Assembly (NCBI GenBank): GCA_021295155.1
Contig: JAJTJC010000035.1
Coordinates: 744,001 to 808,000 of the forward strand
Direction of reading: 5' to 3'
DNA length: 64,000 nucleotides
Origin: Flavobacteriaceae bacterium D16
Lineage (GTDB): Bacteria; Bacteroidota; Bacteroidia; Flavobacteriales; Flavobacteriaceae
The notes beneath the pieces were generated by a model that saw only the letters and a list, made by a program, of their open reading frames with translations, searched no databases and was not told the origin of the DNA. Shown here piece after piece: positions 36,153 through 44,484 of this stretch (position 1 is its first letter; each line of letters starts with the position of its first letter). A program made the position numbers and the translations under genes.

Positions 36153-36746
36153 CTAGAACCTGAATCCAACGCCTATGGAGATAACCCCGTTCTTAAGATT
36201 TTCATCTATTCCTTCAAAATCATCGAAACTGCTAAGACCAAAATTATAACGAGCATTAAAATTCAAGCCCATATCCAGTTGATATCCCAGGCCGACATTA
36301 CCACTAAAGTCAGTACTCTTGATAAAGTCCTTAATATCGTCTTCCCCGGAAAACGGAGAATCATATTCATCCTTGGCAGACAACAGGATACCAATTTGCG
36401 GTCCTGCTTCAAAGAATAAACCGTCCGCCACATAAACTTTGGCCAATACTGGTACGTTCAGGTAATCTAGTTTAAAACGTCCATCGAAGAACTCTCCACC
36501 AGACTCACTATCCTCATACTCTGCACCTTGTTGAGAAAACAAAACTTCGGGTTGAATCGCAAACATATCCGTTACACCAAACTCCCCAAATCCACCAAAG
36601 AAAATCCCGGTTCTGGTGCTCAAATTATCCGTGTCATCCCCATTGATGTTAGCTAAATTGACACCCCCTCTGATTCCATAATGTGTAGTGGCACAGCTTG
36701 AAAGTGCCAAAACAACTAATAACGAAAGAAAAATAAATTTTTTCAT
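36153..36746 (-). CDS. PorT-like outer-membrane beta-barrel protein
   Basis: A 197-residue protein with a signal peptide ending in a possible lipobox (LALSSC at residues 13-18). The mature part starts YGIRGGVNLANINGDD, the hallmark of the outer-membrane beta-barrel family PF13568 common in Bacteroidetes, and ends in VGFRF, a typical barrel C-terminus. I start at 36746 because the signal peptide begins there; 11 upstream codons are unlikely. Whether Cys18 is lipidated is unclear, since a lipidated barrel would be odd. Function unknown. Confidence 0.8.
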   Translation of the reverse strand: MKKFIFLSLLVVLALSSCATTHYGIRGGVNLANINGDDTDNLSTRTGIFFGGFGEFGVTDMFAIQPEVLFSQQGAEYEDSESGGEFFDGRFKLDYLNVPVLAKVYVADGLFFEAGPQIGILLSAKDEYDSPFSGEDDIKDFIKSTDFSGNVGLGYQLDMGLNFNARYNFGLSSFDDFEGIDENLKNGVISIGVGFRF

Positions 36747-36897
36747 ACTATATAGGTTTTGATTATCCAGGGCAAACAATACAAGATATGAAATTTTAAA
36801 ACTTTTAACAAGTTTTAAACCACTGTTTTTCAGGAAAATAAGCTCTTAATAACGGGAGTGGCAATGTTATGCTGCTTTAATGTATTATCTTGTTAAT

Positions 36898-37794
36898 ATG
36901 AATTGGAATGCCGCCTTACAGGATTACCAGCATTACCTTAGAATTGAACGGGGTTTGTCAGAAAACTCCATAAGCAACTACAGGGCAGATGTGGAGAAAT
37001 TAATAAGATTCCTGGACACCTCCGGTTCCAAAGCCTCACCAAAAACCATAGACCAGGAATTGATACAGCAATTCATCTATGAACTGGCCCGGATCCTGAA
37101 CCCCAGGTCTCAGGCAAGAGTGATCTCCGGCTTGAGGAGTTTTTTCAATTACCTGATCTTTGAAGGATACCGGGAAGACAACCCTACAGACCTTTTAGAA
37201 TCCCCAAAAATTGGTCGCAAATTACCCGATACCTTATCGCTGAATGAAATAGATGAGCTGGTTGGAGCCATAGATCGCTCCACACCCGAGGGAGAACGTA
37301 ACCGGGCCATACTGGAAACCCTCTATGGTTGTGGGTTGCGCGTTTCTGAATTGATAGGGTTACAACTTTCAGATCTTTATTTTGATGAAGGCTTCATACG
37401 CGTTACTGGAAAAGGTAACAAACAACGTTTTGTACCCATAAGTCCATTAACACAAAAAGCCATTGATTTATACCGAAAAGAAGTCAGGCCCCGTCAGAAG
37501 ATCCAAAAAGGATCTGAAGACATCCTTTTCCTGAACCGGAGAGGGAAGGGACTTACACGAGCCATGATCTTTACCATCATCAGGCAGCTCGCTGAAAAAA
37601 TTGGGATAAATAAGACCATCAGTCCCCATACCCTGAGACATTCCTTTGCTACCCATCTATTGGAAAACGGAGCGGACCTCAGAGCGATACAGCAGATGTT
37701 AGGGCACGAAAGTATCACTACCACTGAAGTTTATGTACATGTAGACCGCTCCCACCTGACCGAAATTGTCCACAAGTACCATCCGAGGAATTAA
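36898..37794 (+). CDS. xerD: Site-specific tyrosine recombinase XerD
   Basis: A 298-residue tyrosine recombinase that resolves chromosome dimers at dif with XerC. The N-terminal SAM-like DNA-binding domain (residues 1-105) includes YLRIERGLSENSISNYRAD. Catalytic residues are Arg in YGCGLRVSEL, Lys in VTGKGNKQRFVP, the HTLRHSFATH box, LGHES, and Tyr in TTEVYVHV. I start at the second ATG (36898), which gives the usual XerD length of 298; the first ATG lies 6 codons upstream. No integration neighbours, so it is the housekeeping enzyme rather than a phage integrase. Confidence 0.94.
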   Translation: MNWNAALQDYQHYLRIERGLSENSISNYRADVEKLIRFLDTSGSKASPKTIDQELIQQFIYELARILNPRSQARVISGLRSFFNYLIFEGYREDNPTDLLESPKIGRKLPDTLSLNEIDELVGAIDRSTPEGERNRAILETLYGCGLRVSELIGLQLSDLYFDEGFIRVTGKGNKQRFVPISPLTQKAIDLYRKEVRPRQKIQKGSEDILFLNRRGKGLTRAMIFTIIRQLAEKIGINKTISPHTLRHSFATHLLENGADLRAIQQMLGHESITTTEVYVHVDRSHLTEIVHKYHPRN

Positions 37795-37819
37795 ATCGGG
37801 ACAAATTTGTAGGTTTACC

Positions 37820-37855
37820 TGTAACATTAAGGCCCAAAGCCCTACTAATCTAAAG
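37820..37855 (+). promoter_or_regulatory. Candidate ECF sigma promoter (autoregulatory)
   Basis: TGTAACA (37820-37826) and TCTAAAG (37849-37855) lie 52 and 23 bases before the GTG start of the sigma gene. The same 7-mers at similar distances precede the ECF gene at 17400. The spacing between them differs by 3 bases (19 against 22), which weakens a strict -35/-10 reading. Confidence 0.4.
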
Positions 37856-37871
37856 AATACTAACCCACACT

Positions 37872-38366
37872 GTGAATAAGGATCTAGAGCACAAATTTGT
37901 GAGCGAGCTGGAGAACAATCAGAATATTGTTCACAAGGTTTGTAGTTTGTATACAAATGACCGGGATTCCCATAAAGACCTGTTCCAGGAGATCACCATA
38001 CAATTGTGGAAGGCCTACCCCAAGTTCAGGGGTGATTCCAAGTTCAGTACCTGGATGTATCGTGTAGCCCTTAACACTGCCATTACCTTATACCGTAAGT
38101 CCAAAAAAAGGGTGAATACCCAGGACTATGAATCCGTGATCTTTAAGATCAAGGCGGAAGAGTACGACGAAACAGAAGAACAGCAACTGAAACTAATGTA
38201 TAAGGCTGTCAAACAATTGGGTGACATTGACAAAGCGTTGGTTTTTCTTTACCTGGAGGATAAGGATTACTCGGAAATCTCAGAAACTCTGGGTATTTCT
38301 GAAGTTAACGCCCGGGTAAAAATGAACAGGATCAAAAATAAATTAAGAAACATTCTAAATCCATAA
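37872..38366 (+). CDS. RNA polymerase ECF sigma factor
   Basis: A 164-residue sigma-70 family protein with a GTG start. Region 2 has DLFQEITIQLWKAYPKFRGD and FSTWMYRVALNTAI; region 4 has LEDKDYSEISETLGISEVN followed by VKMNRIKNKLR. It differs clearly from the sigma factor at 17400 and belongs to another ECF group. Its partner is the membrane protein 4 bases downstream. Confidence 0.92.
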   Translation: MNKDLEHKFVSELENNQNIVHKVCSLYTNDRDSHKDLFQEITIQLWKAYPKFRGDSKFSTWMYRVALNTAITLYRKSKKRVNTQDYESVIFKIKAEEYDETEEQQLKLMYKAVKQLGDIDKALVFLYLEDKDYSEISETLGISEVNARVKMNRIKNKLRNILNP

Positions 38367-38370
38367 GACA

Positions 38371-39015
38371 ATGATGGACGAACTGGATTTGCTGAAAAAA
38401 GACTGGCAGAGCAGGGAAAAGGACCTGCCCAAGCTTTCTTATGATGAGCTATACAAGATGATCTGGAAGAAATCTTCTTCCATTGTTAAATGGATATTTC
38501 TTATCAGCGTCCTGGAATTCGTTTTCTGGGCGGCAATCAACCTCATAAACTACAGTAAAGAATCCCGGGAACTGGAAAAGGAATGGCATATTCAGGACCT
38601 CTCTACTGCCCTAACCGTGATCAACTATGCAGTGTTAATCTATTTTATCTTTCGATTCTATCAGAATTACAAACAAATTACCATCACCGATTCTTCCCGG
38701 AAATTAATGAAATCCATCCTCAAAGTAAAACGAACCGTAACCCAATATGTGTGGTTTAATATTGGCATATTCTGTGTGTCGCTTATCATGTTGCTTTATG
38801 GATCTCTTACCTATGGGGAGGAGAGTGCAAAAATCATGGAGGCTGCTGCGTCGGCTGGAAATGAAACCCTCTTCTGGGTTATGCTTATAGGACTTTGTGT
38901 GATTATTATTGGAATAATCCTCCTATTGATTTGGCTGTTCTACCGACTGCTTTACGGAATCCTATTAAATCGATTGCGCCTAAATTACGCCGAACTCAAA
39001 AAGCTGGAGTTTTAG
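38371..39015 (+). CDS. Four-helix membrane protein, putative sigma partner
   Basis: A 214-residue protein with a 35-residue cytoplasmic N-terminus (LDLLKKDWQSREKDLPKLSY) followed by four hydrophobic helices near residues 40-60, 85-105, 130-150 and 170-195. I find no known anti-sigma motif. Its location 4 bases after the sigma gene and the soluble N-terminus suggest that it holds the sigma factor at the membrane. Its stop overlaps the stop of the convergent acyltransferase gene by 4 bases. Confidence 0.7.
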   Translation: MMDELDLLKKDWQSREKDLPKLSYDELYKMIWKKSSSIVKWIFLISVLEFVFWAAINLINYSKESRELEKEWHIQDLSTALTVINYAVLIYFIFRFYQNYKQITITDSSRKLMKSILKVKRTVTQYVWFNIGIFCVSLIMLLYGSLTYGEESAKIMEAAASAGNETLFWVMLIGLCVIIIGIILLLIWLFYRLLYGILLNRLRLNYAELKKLEF

Positions 39016-39836
39016 CCTTTCTTTTTTGTACGCCATTTACGCTGCTGGTGTTCTTCTTCGTAGGCCATCAACTCATCTTCCGGAATTACCTTGAGGAATG
39101 AAGGATGTTGCTCAATGGCATATTCCAGTTTTTCAATTATGGAATCTACACTCTCATTGTCATAATCGATCTCCAGAGGTTGTTTGATAACCATATGTTG
39201 CAAGATTCCTTTTTTCTTTATGAAAAAGCCTTTTTTATCAAAGGAACGACGGAAACCATCTATGACAACAGGTACTACAATTGGCTTATACTTTTTAATG
39301 ATATGAGCTGTCCCCTTTCGCAAGGGTTTCCAGGGGGTAGTGGTTCCCTGCGGGAAGGTTATAACCCATCCATCGCTAAGGGCTTTTCCAATATTGGAAA
39401 TATCGCTCATCTTAACCTGACGCTGAACCTCTTGCCCCCCCGCCCTCCAGGTGCGCTGGATACTAATGGATCCCGCATAGGCCATAATTTTCGTCAGCAG
39501 ACTCTTCTTCATGGTTTCAGCTGCAGCCACATAGTACACATTCAGTTTAGGTCGCCATAGGTACCCAATATTTTTAATACTGTCATCCCTGCCGCTCAGA
39601 CTGGCATTGAACACATGGAACATAGCCACTACATCTGCAAAGTAGGTCTGATGATTACTGACAAAGAGCACATTTTGTTCCGGAAGTTCCCGGATTATTT
39701 CAGAACCCTCAATCTCCAAAGTGTTGAATCCCTTATACCGTTGATGGGTAATCATCCCCATAATACGGATCAGCCATTTTTTAAGGAATAGTATATGCCC
39801 GAAAGGATTTCTTTTAAATAACCCCATAGGGCGCAA
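39012..39836 (-). CDS. 1-acyl-sn-glycerol-3-phosphate acyltransferase family protein
   Basis: A 274-residue PlsC-like acyltransferase. Motif I is SNHQTYFADV (near residue 61); the catalytic His and Asp are separated by five residues (H-QTYFA-D) instead of the usual four. Motif III is FPQGTTTPW near residue 165 in place of FPEGTRS, and KPIVVPVVIDG is the motif IV region. A hydrophobic N-terminal part suggests membrane association. It likely acylates a lysophospholipid or a related glycerolipid, but the altered motifs leave the acceptor open. Confidence 0.85.
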   Translation of the reverse strand: MRPMGLFKRNPFGHILFLKKWLIRIMGMITHQRYKGFNTLEIEGSEIIRELPEQNVLFVSNHQTYFADVVAMFHVFNASLSGRDDSIKNIGYLWRPKLNVYYVAAAETMKKSLLTKIMAYAGSISIQRTWRAGGQEVQRQVKMSDISNIGKALSDGWVITFPQGTTTPWKPLRKGTAHIIKKYKPIVVPVVIDGFRRSFDKKGFFIKKKGILQHMVIKQPLEIDYDNESVDSIIEKLEYAIEQHPSFLKVIPEDELMAYEEEHQQRKWRTKKKG

Positions 39837-39852
39837 AGGTACAAAATAGGGT

Positions 39853-40494
39853 TTATAAGATTTTCCGAAATAATTCCCGAATCTCGCTTAACATCATCGC
39901 GGTTGCCCCCCAGACGGTGTGCCCTCCTAGAGAATATGCCGGAACCTCAATATCTTTTGCATAGGAAGTGGTCATGCGGGTAGAAATAATATTCTGATCA
40001 TCAAGGAATTCTGTAAGGGGTATTTCAACCAGGTCTTCCACTTCGGAGGTTTGCTTCCTGAATTGTGGTGTCTTCGGATAAACGCCCATAAAAGGATAAA
40101 CCTCAAAATTACTTGGCGGGATAAATAGCTGACTAACGGGTCTTATAACTTCAATTTGAGCACCCTCTGCGCCTACCTCCTCCTCCGTTTCCCGGAGCGC
40201 TGTGTCTAACATCGTCTGGTCTTGAGGTTCTTCCCGGCCTCCCGGAAAACCCACTTGACCTGAATGTACCCCGGGATACTTTTTTCTCAGTATTAGTAAA
40301 AATCTAGTGAGGTTATCCAAATCCGGGTAAAAAAGGGCCATAACAGCTGCTTTTTTGGGATTTTTACTCTTTTTGAGATAGGTTTCCAATTCCCTTACCC
40401 GTACTTCCGGAGCCATTTTATAATGTGCAGCAGTCCCCGGTAGAGGGAGATTTTTTATTTTTGCAACCTGTTGTAGAAATTCTTCGAAATCCAT
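39853..40494 (-). CDS. NUDIX hydrolase, CoA pyrophosphatase-like
   Basis: A 213-residue NUDIX enzyme. The CoA-specific stretch LLILRKKYPGVHSGQVGFPG (near residues 64-83) precedes a Nudix box with RETEEEVGA; Asp replaces the first Glu of the box, as in other CoA pyrophosphatases. It likely cleaves CoA or oxidised CoA to phosphopantetheine and 3',5'-ADP. Its ATG overlaps the ATG of the divergent cyclophilin gene within CATG at 40492-40495. Confidence 0.88.
   Translation of the reverse strand: MDFEEFLQQVAKIKNLPLPGTAAHYKMAPEVRVRELETYLKKSKNPKKAAVMALFYPDLDNLTRFLLILRKKYPGVHSGQVGFPGGREEPQDQTMLDTALRETEEEVGAEGAQIEVIRPVSQLFIPPSNFEVYPFMGVYPKTPQFRKQTSEVEDLVEIPLTEFLDDQNIISTRMTTSYAKDIEVPAYSLGGHTVWGATAMMLSEIRELFRKIL
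40456..40463 (+). promoter_or_regulatory. -7 box for the cyclophilin gene, inside the NUDIX gene
   Basis: TATTTTTG matches TAnnTTTG, 29 bases before the plus-strand ATG at 40493. It lies within codons about 11-13 of the NUDIX gene on the other strand, since the two start codons overlap. Confidence 0.45.
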
Positions 40495-41209
40495 GCGTAA
40501 ACAAATAGCCCTTGCTGCAAGTATACTACTTTTTTCAGCTTCCTGCGGAGAAGCCCCCAGGGAAAAGAAAACTTCAGAGAAATCCGAAAATTCGGTAGTC
40601 CAGGAAAAGGAAGTTGATACTTTATCCCAAACCCATGAAGAACAAGAAGAGGACCCTTTTGTGCTTACCGAAGAGAATGCTATCGATTTCTTTTTTGATT
40701 ACCAGAAGGGATTAAAAGAGAACAAGGTAAAGATCACTACAAGCCTGGGAAATTTTACCGTTCAGCTTTACGATAACGTACCTTACCACAAGGCTAATTT
40801 CATTTACCTGACCAGGCAGGGGTATTTTGACAATACCATGTTTCACAGGGTAGTTAAGGATTTTATCATCCAGGGAGGTAATGCAGATAATGTGGAGACT
40901 CCTAGGAAAAGAAAAAAAATAGGCCGCTACCTGTTACCCCCTGATACCCGAAAGGGATACAAACACCACAGGGGAACCCTCTCTATGCCCAGCAGTGAAA
41001 TTAATAACCCGCATATGCTGGCCTCTCCTTATGAATTCTTTATCGTGGTTACCAAACCCGGATCGTACCATCTTGATGGAGAATACACCCCATTTGGCAA
41101 AGTCATTTCAGGAATGGATGTGGTAGACCTCATCAATCAACAAGCTGTTGATGACGGAGACTGGCCGATGAGGAACATTTATATTGAAAAGGCCGAAGTA
41201 GTTCAGTAA
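40493..41209 (+). CDS. Lipoprotein cyclophilin-type peptidylprolyl isomerase
   Basis: A 238-residue protein with a lipoprotein signal (lipobox FSASC at residues 14-18), a charged linker of about 50 residues and a cyclophilin domain from about residue 80. The catalytic core FHRVVKDFIIQGGN is near residue 122, and SPYEFFIVVTKPGSYHLDGEYTPFGKVI near residue 178 is the second half. It would catalyse proline isomerisation in the periplasm or on the surface. It starts head-to-head with the NUDIX gene and converges with the TRIC gene 11 bases after its stop. Confidence 0.92.
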   Translation: MRKQIALAASILLFSASCGEAPREKKTSEKSENSVVQEKEVDTLSQTHEEQEEDPFVLTEENAIDFFFDYQKGLKENKVKITTSLGNFTVQLYDNVPYHKANFIYLTRQGYFDNTMFHRVVKDFIIQGGNADNVETPRKRKKIGRYLLPPDTRKGYKHHRGTLSMPSSEINNPHMLASPYEFFIVVTKPGSYHLDGEYTPFGKVISGMDVVDLINQQAVDDGDWPMRNIYIEKAEVVQ

Positions 41210-41220
41210 TAAAAAGTGTC

Positions 41221-41829
41221 TCAATCTTTTTTGTAAATATTGGGAAGCGTAATTTTAAAACGGACCGCCAATAGTCGAATCCCAATAACGATAAAAAGTC
41301 CGGCCAGATAGGCATAGGCGTCTGGAATGGGCAGTTCCTGTAATAGAAAATAGGAGAATCCTCCCAGAATACAGGCGGTGGCATAAATTTCCTTCCTGAA
41401 AATTACAGGGATTTCATTACACAAAGTATCCCGGATAACCCCACCGAAAGAAGCGGTCATGGTTCCCAAAGCGACACACATGATAGGCGTTAATCCAGCT
41501 GACAGGCCTTTTTCTATACCTACCATGGTATACAAACCTATACCCAGGGTGTCAAAGAGGAAAAGAGACTTCCGGAAATACTTCAACTTACTTTGAAAAA
41601 TAACAGCCACTATGACTGAAGCGATAATCGTAATGGCATAAACCGATTCCTGCATCCAGATAACAGGAGTATTCCCAATTAACATATCCCTCAGACTACC
41701 TCCGCCTACTGCAGTTACAAAAGCAACGATGAACACACCAAATACATCCAACTTCTTTTCCATAGCTACCAAGACTCCCGAAATGGCAAAAGCAATGGTT
41801 CCCAGTATGTCGAGCGTAAAATAAAACAT
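41221..41829 (-). CDS. Trimeric intracellular cation (TRIC) channel family protein, UPF0126
   Basis: A 202-residue inner-membrane protein with about seven hydrophobic segments. It has the two-fold repeat of the UPF0126/YicG family: GGGSLRDMLIG (near residue 41) and SFGGVIRDTLCNEIPVIF (near 127), with the glycine-rich kinks of TRIC channels. Prokaryotic TRICs conduct potassium and other monovalent cations. The gene is intact and stands alone. Confidence 0.9.
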   Translation of the reverse strand: MFYFTLDILGTIAFAISGVLVAMEKKLDVFGVFIVAFVTAVGGGSLRDMLIGNTPVIWMQESVYAITIIASVIVAVIFQSKLKYFRKSLFLFDTLGIGLYTMVGIEKGLSAGLTPIMCVALGTMTASFGGVIRDTLCNEIPVIFRKEIYATACILGGFSYFLLQELPIPDAYAYLAGLFIVIGIRLLAVRFKITLPNIYKKD

Positions 41830-42412
41830 AAGCCTCAGTGGATCGTTCTCTTCTGCACGAAAATACAGCTTATCCTTTTTTAGCCTTAGTTTGCTTCACA
41901 TTTTTTCTAACTCGTGCTGAATACATTGGCTTATGCAGACTAGCACCTTTGAAAAACGCATCACCTACTCTTCCTGGTATACCGGCTGCATTTGAATGCG
42001 TTTATATTATTATTGCCCGTTAGCAGCAGGTTCCTAAGCTGATATTCGCTGAATTCATTATTATGCACATACTCCCCCCATTCTAATGGTTTTTTGAATG
42101 AAAAGCACTGTCTATTCAAGTAACATAAGGAGTAACAAAAAACCTCGAAACCCCTTGCTTTTCCGATAATTCCCGAGTATTTTTAGATAATGCATAACCA
42201 CACTGAATCTTTTTTTCATTCAAGCTTTGTTTTCTCCATATGAAGAACGTATTAATACGGATATTTTCAGCCTTCTTTTTGATTTTCCGGAATAGGCAGA
42301 ACTCATGCTCAACTGATTTGGAACTAAAACGGCATCTTGTCCTGCAGCAAAGCGTTCCTACCCCTGCCAGCTGACAAAAAACAAAAAATCATAGCAATAA
42401 TAACTGTCAAAC
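41830..42412. other. 583-bp intergenic region, no gene recognised
   Basis: This is the longest gap in the window. Short open frames of up to 61 codons are present, but none has a family resemblance, a signal peptide or a convincing start. I see no tRNA fold, no clear terminator and no exact TAnnTTTG box near the treT-like start at 42413. It presumably holds divergent promoters for the TRIC gene and the glycosyltransferase, and possibly a decayed gene. Confidence 0.5.
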
Positions 42413-43873
42413 ATGAAAAAAATAACCGTAAAACCAGGCCCTAAAATAGATGATTACAAAGCCTACGGCACCCTGTACAACCTGGTAAACCAATTCTTAG
42501 ATGACGCAACGAAATTTCCTGAAAAACTTAAGGGAAAGACTATTTGGATGATCAATTCTACTGCTATTGGAGGAGGTGTTGCCGAAATGCTCCCCAGTCA
42601 GATGCGTATTATCCGCACCCTTGGAATTAAAATTGAATGGTTGGTAATCGAAGCAAACGACAATGCCTTCTTCAATCTCACGAAGCGCATTCACAATGCC
42701 ATCCACGGAAGTGGGAAGCCTAATTTTACCGAGGAAGACCGAAAAGTTTACGAAAAGGTAAATAGGCAGAACCTCGATAAGGCCCTTGAATACATTCAGG
42801 ATGGCGACATTGTAGTAATACACGATCCACAGCCGATGCCTTTGGGCCGAATGATTCGAAAACACAAAAAGGTTAAATTGGTATGGCGCTGCCATATTGG
42901 GCTGGAATCTGAAAATGAAACCACAAAAGGTGTATGGAAATTTCTTTCTACCTACTTTGATGATTATGACCACTTTGTGTTTAGCCTGCCCTCTTACGTG
43001 CCTGCAGAATTAAAGGAAAAGACCGCCATCATACCACCAGCCATTGATCCATTAAGCCACAAGAACAGGATGCTCTGGATGTCTAAATGCCTGGGTATAT
43101 TGCAGCAATCGGGAGTTATCAGGGAACAACTGCCAATGCTTTATCCCAATTACAAACATCAGGTAAGACGTGTAATGCCAGATGGGAGTTTCGATTCTGT
43201 TAACCACGACAGTGAGCTCGACATCATCTTCCACCCTACTGTCTTACAAATTTCCCGTTGGGATAGGTTAAAAGGGTTTAAAGAACTCATGGAGGCCTTT
43301 ATCTTGATGAAAAGGGAAAATGAAAAGAAAACAGATAAAAGCAGTCTGGAATACCGGAGGATCAGGCATTCCCGTCTCGCTTTAGGCGGACCAGATCCGG
43401 CATTCGTTTCCGATGATCCTGAGGGAATTGAGGTTTTAAACGAATTAATTGAACAATACAAGAGTTTGTCCGTGGATCTGCAGCGATCCATTGCGCTTTT
43501 ATTACTGCCCCTGGACAATCCCAAAGAGAATGCATTAATCGTCAATGCTTTGCAACGCTGTGCCACTATTGTAGTACAGAACTCCATTCAGGAAGGGTTT
43601 GGGCTAACCGCTACAGAAGCCATGTGGAAGAAACGGCCAGTCCTGGTATCCGGTGCTGCCGGGTTAAGAGCCCAGGTCCAGCAGGATATTAATGGTAAGA
43701 TCAATCCGGATCCTGCAAATATCGCTGAACTTGCGGAATCCCTTGAAGAAATGCTCAGCAACCCGCTGGAACGCGATAAGTGGGGCTTTAACGGGCAGGT
43801 ACGCGTGATTAATAAATTTACATTGTTCAGCCAGATCAAATCCTGGTTAAGCCTGTTAAGTTCACTTGATTAA
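42413..43873 (+). CDS. TreT-like trehalose synthase, GT4 glycosyltransferase
   Basis: A 486-residue GT-B fold glycosyltransferase. The N-terminal loop INSTAIGGGVAEML (near residues 48-61) and the following IEWLVIE strand match TreT, the trehalose glycosyltransferring synthase that joins NDP-glucose and glucose to trehalose. WRCHIGLE and the C-terminal domain (ISRWDRLKGF, then the GT4 EX7E motif in QEGFGLTATE near residue 396) support this. Related enzymes include clock-associated and sucrose-type GT4 proteins, so the acceptor is not certain. The stop overlaps the next start in TAATG. Confidence 0.82.
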   Translation: MKKITVKPGPKIDDYKAYGTLYNLVNQFLDDATKFPEKLKGKTIWMINSTAIGGGVAEMLPSQMRIIRTLGIKIEWLVIEANDNAFFNLTKRIHNAIHGSGKPNFTEEDRKVYEKVNRQNLDKALEYIQDGDIVVIHDPQPMPLGRMIRKHKKVKLVWRCHIGLESENETTKGVWKFLSTYFDDYDHFVFSLPSYVPAELKEKTAIIPPAIDPLSHKNRMLWMSKCLGILQQSGVIREQLPMLYPNYKHQVRRVMPDGSFDSVNHDSELDIIFHPTVLQISRWDRLKGFKELMEAFILMKRENEKKTDKSSLEYRRIRHSRLALGGPDPAFVSDDPEGIEVLNELIEQYKSLSVDLQRSIALLLLPLDNPKENALIVNALQRCATIVVQNSIQEGFGLTATEAMWKKRPVLVSGAAGLRAQVQQDINGKINPDPANIAELAESLEEMLSNPLERDKWGFNGQVRVINKFTLFSQIKSWLSLLSSLD

Positions 43874-44424
43874 TGCTATACCCTTTAATTAAACTAATAA
43901 CAGCTTTTATAGCTGGTCTTGCTATGGGCACGCTAACTATTTATGATTTCAGTAAAACAAGTGATATAACCGATTGGTATGTTGTTAATGATGGGGTTAT
44001 GGGAGGTATTTCCAGGGGAATGCTGGAATTGAGTGCTGAAGGCCATGGTGTATTTCGAGGCACGGTCTCATTGGAAAATAACGGTGGATTTAGCTCTATA
44101 CGTTATTCTTTGCCAACCCAAGAGATATCCGGTTATGATTATTTGGTGCTCAGGGTGAAAGGTGACGCTAAAAAGTACCAGTTCAGGGTCAAGTCCAAAA
44201 GGTCACAGTATTATTCCTATGTGGCTTATTTTGAAACCACTGGCAAATGGGAAACCATAAGAATCCCCTTGAAGGAAATGTATCCTGTGTTCCGGGGCTA
44301 TCGCCTTGATCAACCCAACTATGATGGCACCCAGTTGGAAGAGGTAGGGATTCTAATCGGCAATAAAAAAGCTGAGGAGTTCCGGCTTGAGATCGATTCC
44401 ATACAACTGGAGTCTGATAATTAG
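43873..44424 (+). CDS. CIA30 family protein
   Basis: A 183-residue protein with an N-terminal hydrophobic stretch (residues 1-25, LIKLITAFIAGLAMGTLT) that is either a signal peptide or an anchor. The rest is the beta-sandwich CIA30 domain: WYVVNDGVMGGISRG, FRGTVSLENNGGFSSIR and FRGYRLDQP. CIA30 was named after a complex I assembly protein, but bacterial members have a carbohydrate-binding-like fold with unknown roles. It is translationally coupled (TAATG) to the TreT-like gene, an arrangement that suggests a sugar-related or envelope role. Confidence 0.85.
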   Translation: MLYPLIKLITAFIAGLAMGTLTIYDFSKTSDITDWYVVNDGVMGGISRGMLELSAEGHGVFRGTVSLENNGGFSSIRYSLPTQEISGYDYLVLRVKGDAKKYQFRVKSKRSQYYSYVAYFETTGKWETIRIPLKEMYPVFRGYRLDQPNYDGTQLEEVGILIGNKKAEEFRLEIDSIQLESDN

Positions 44425-44484
44425 TATAATTTCAGTTGTCACAGCAAGGGAAATCTATCCCCGGCAACTGATCCATATAATTAA

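Noticed and set aside
36898-37794. Tyrosine recombinase as a sign of an integrated element
   Set aside because: Length, motifs and the aroQ neighbourhood fit housekeeping XerD; there are no phage, transfer or attachment-site features nearby.
41838-42023. 61-codon open frame in the long gap before the TreT-like gene
   Set aside because: No signal peptide, family motif or promoter, and the start context is poor; length fits chance.
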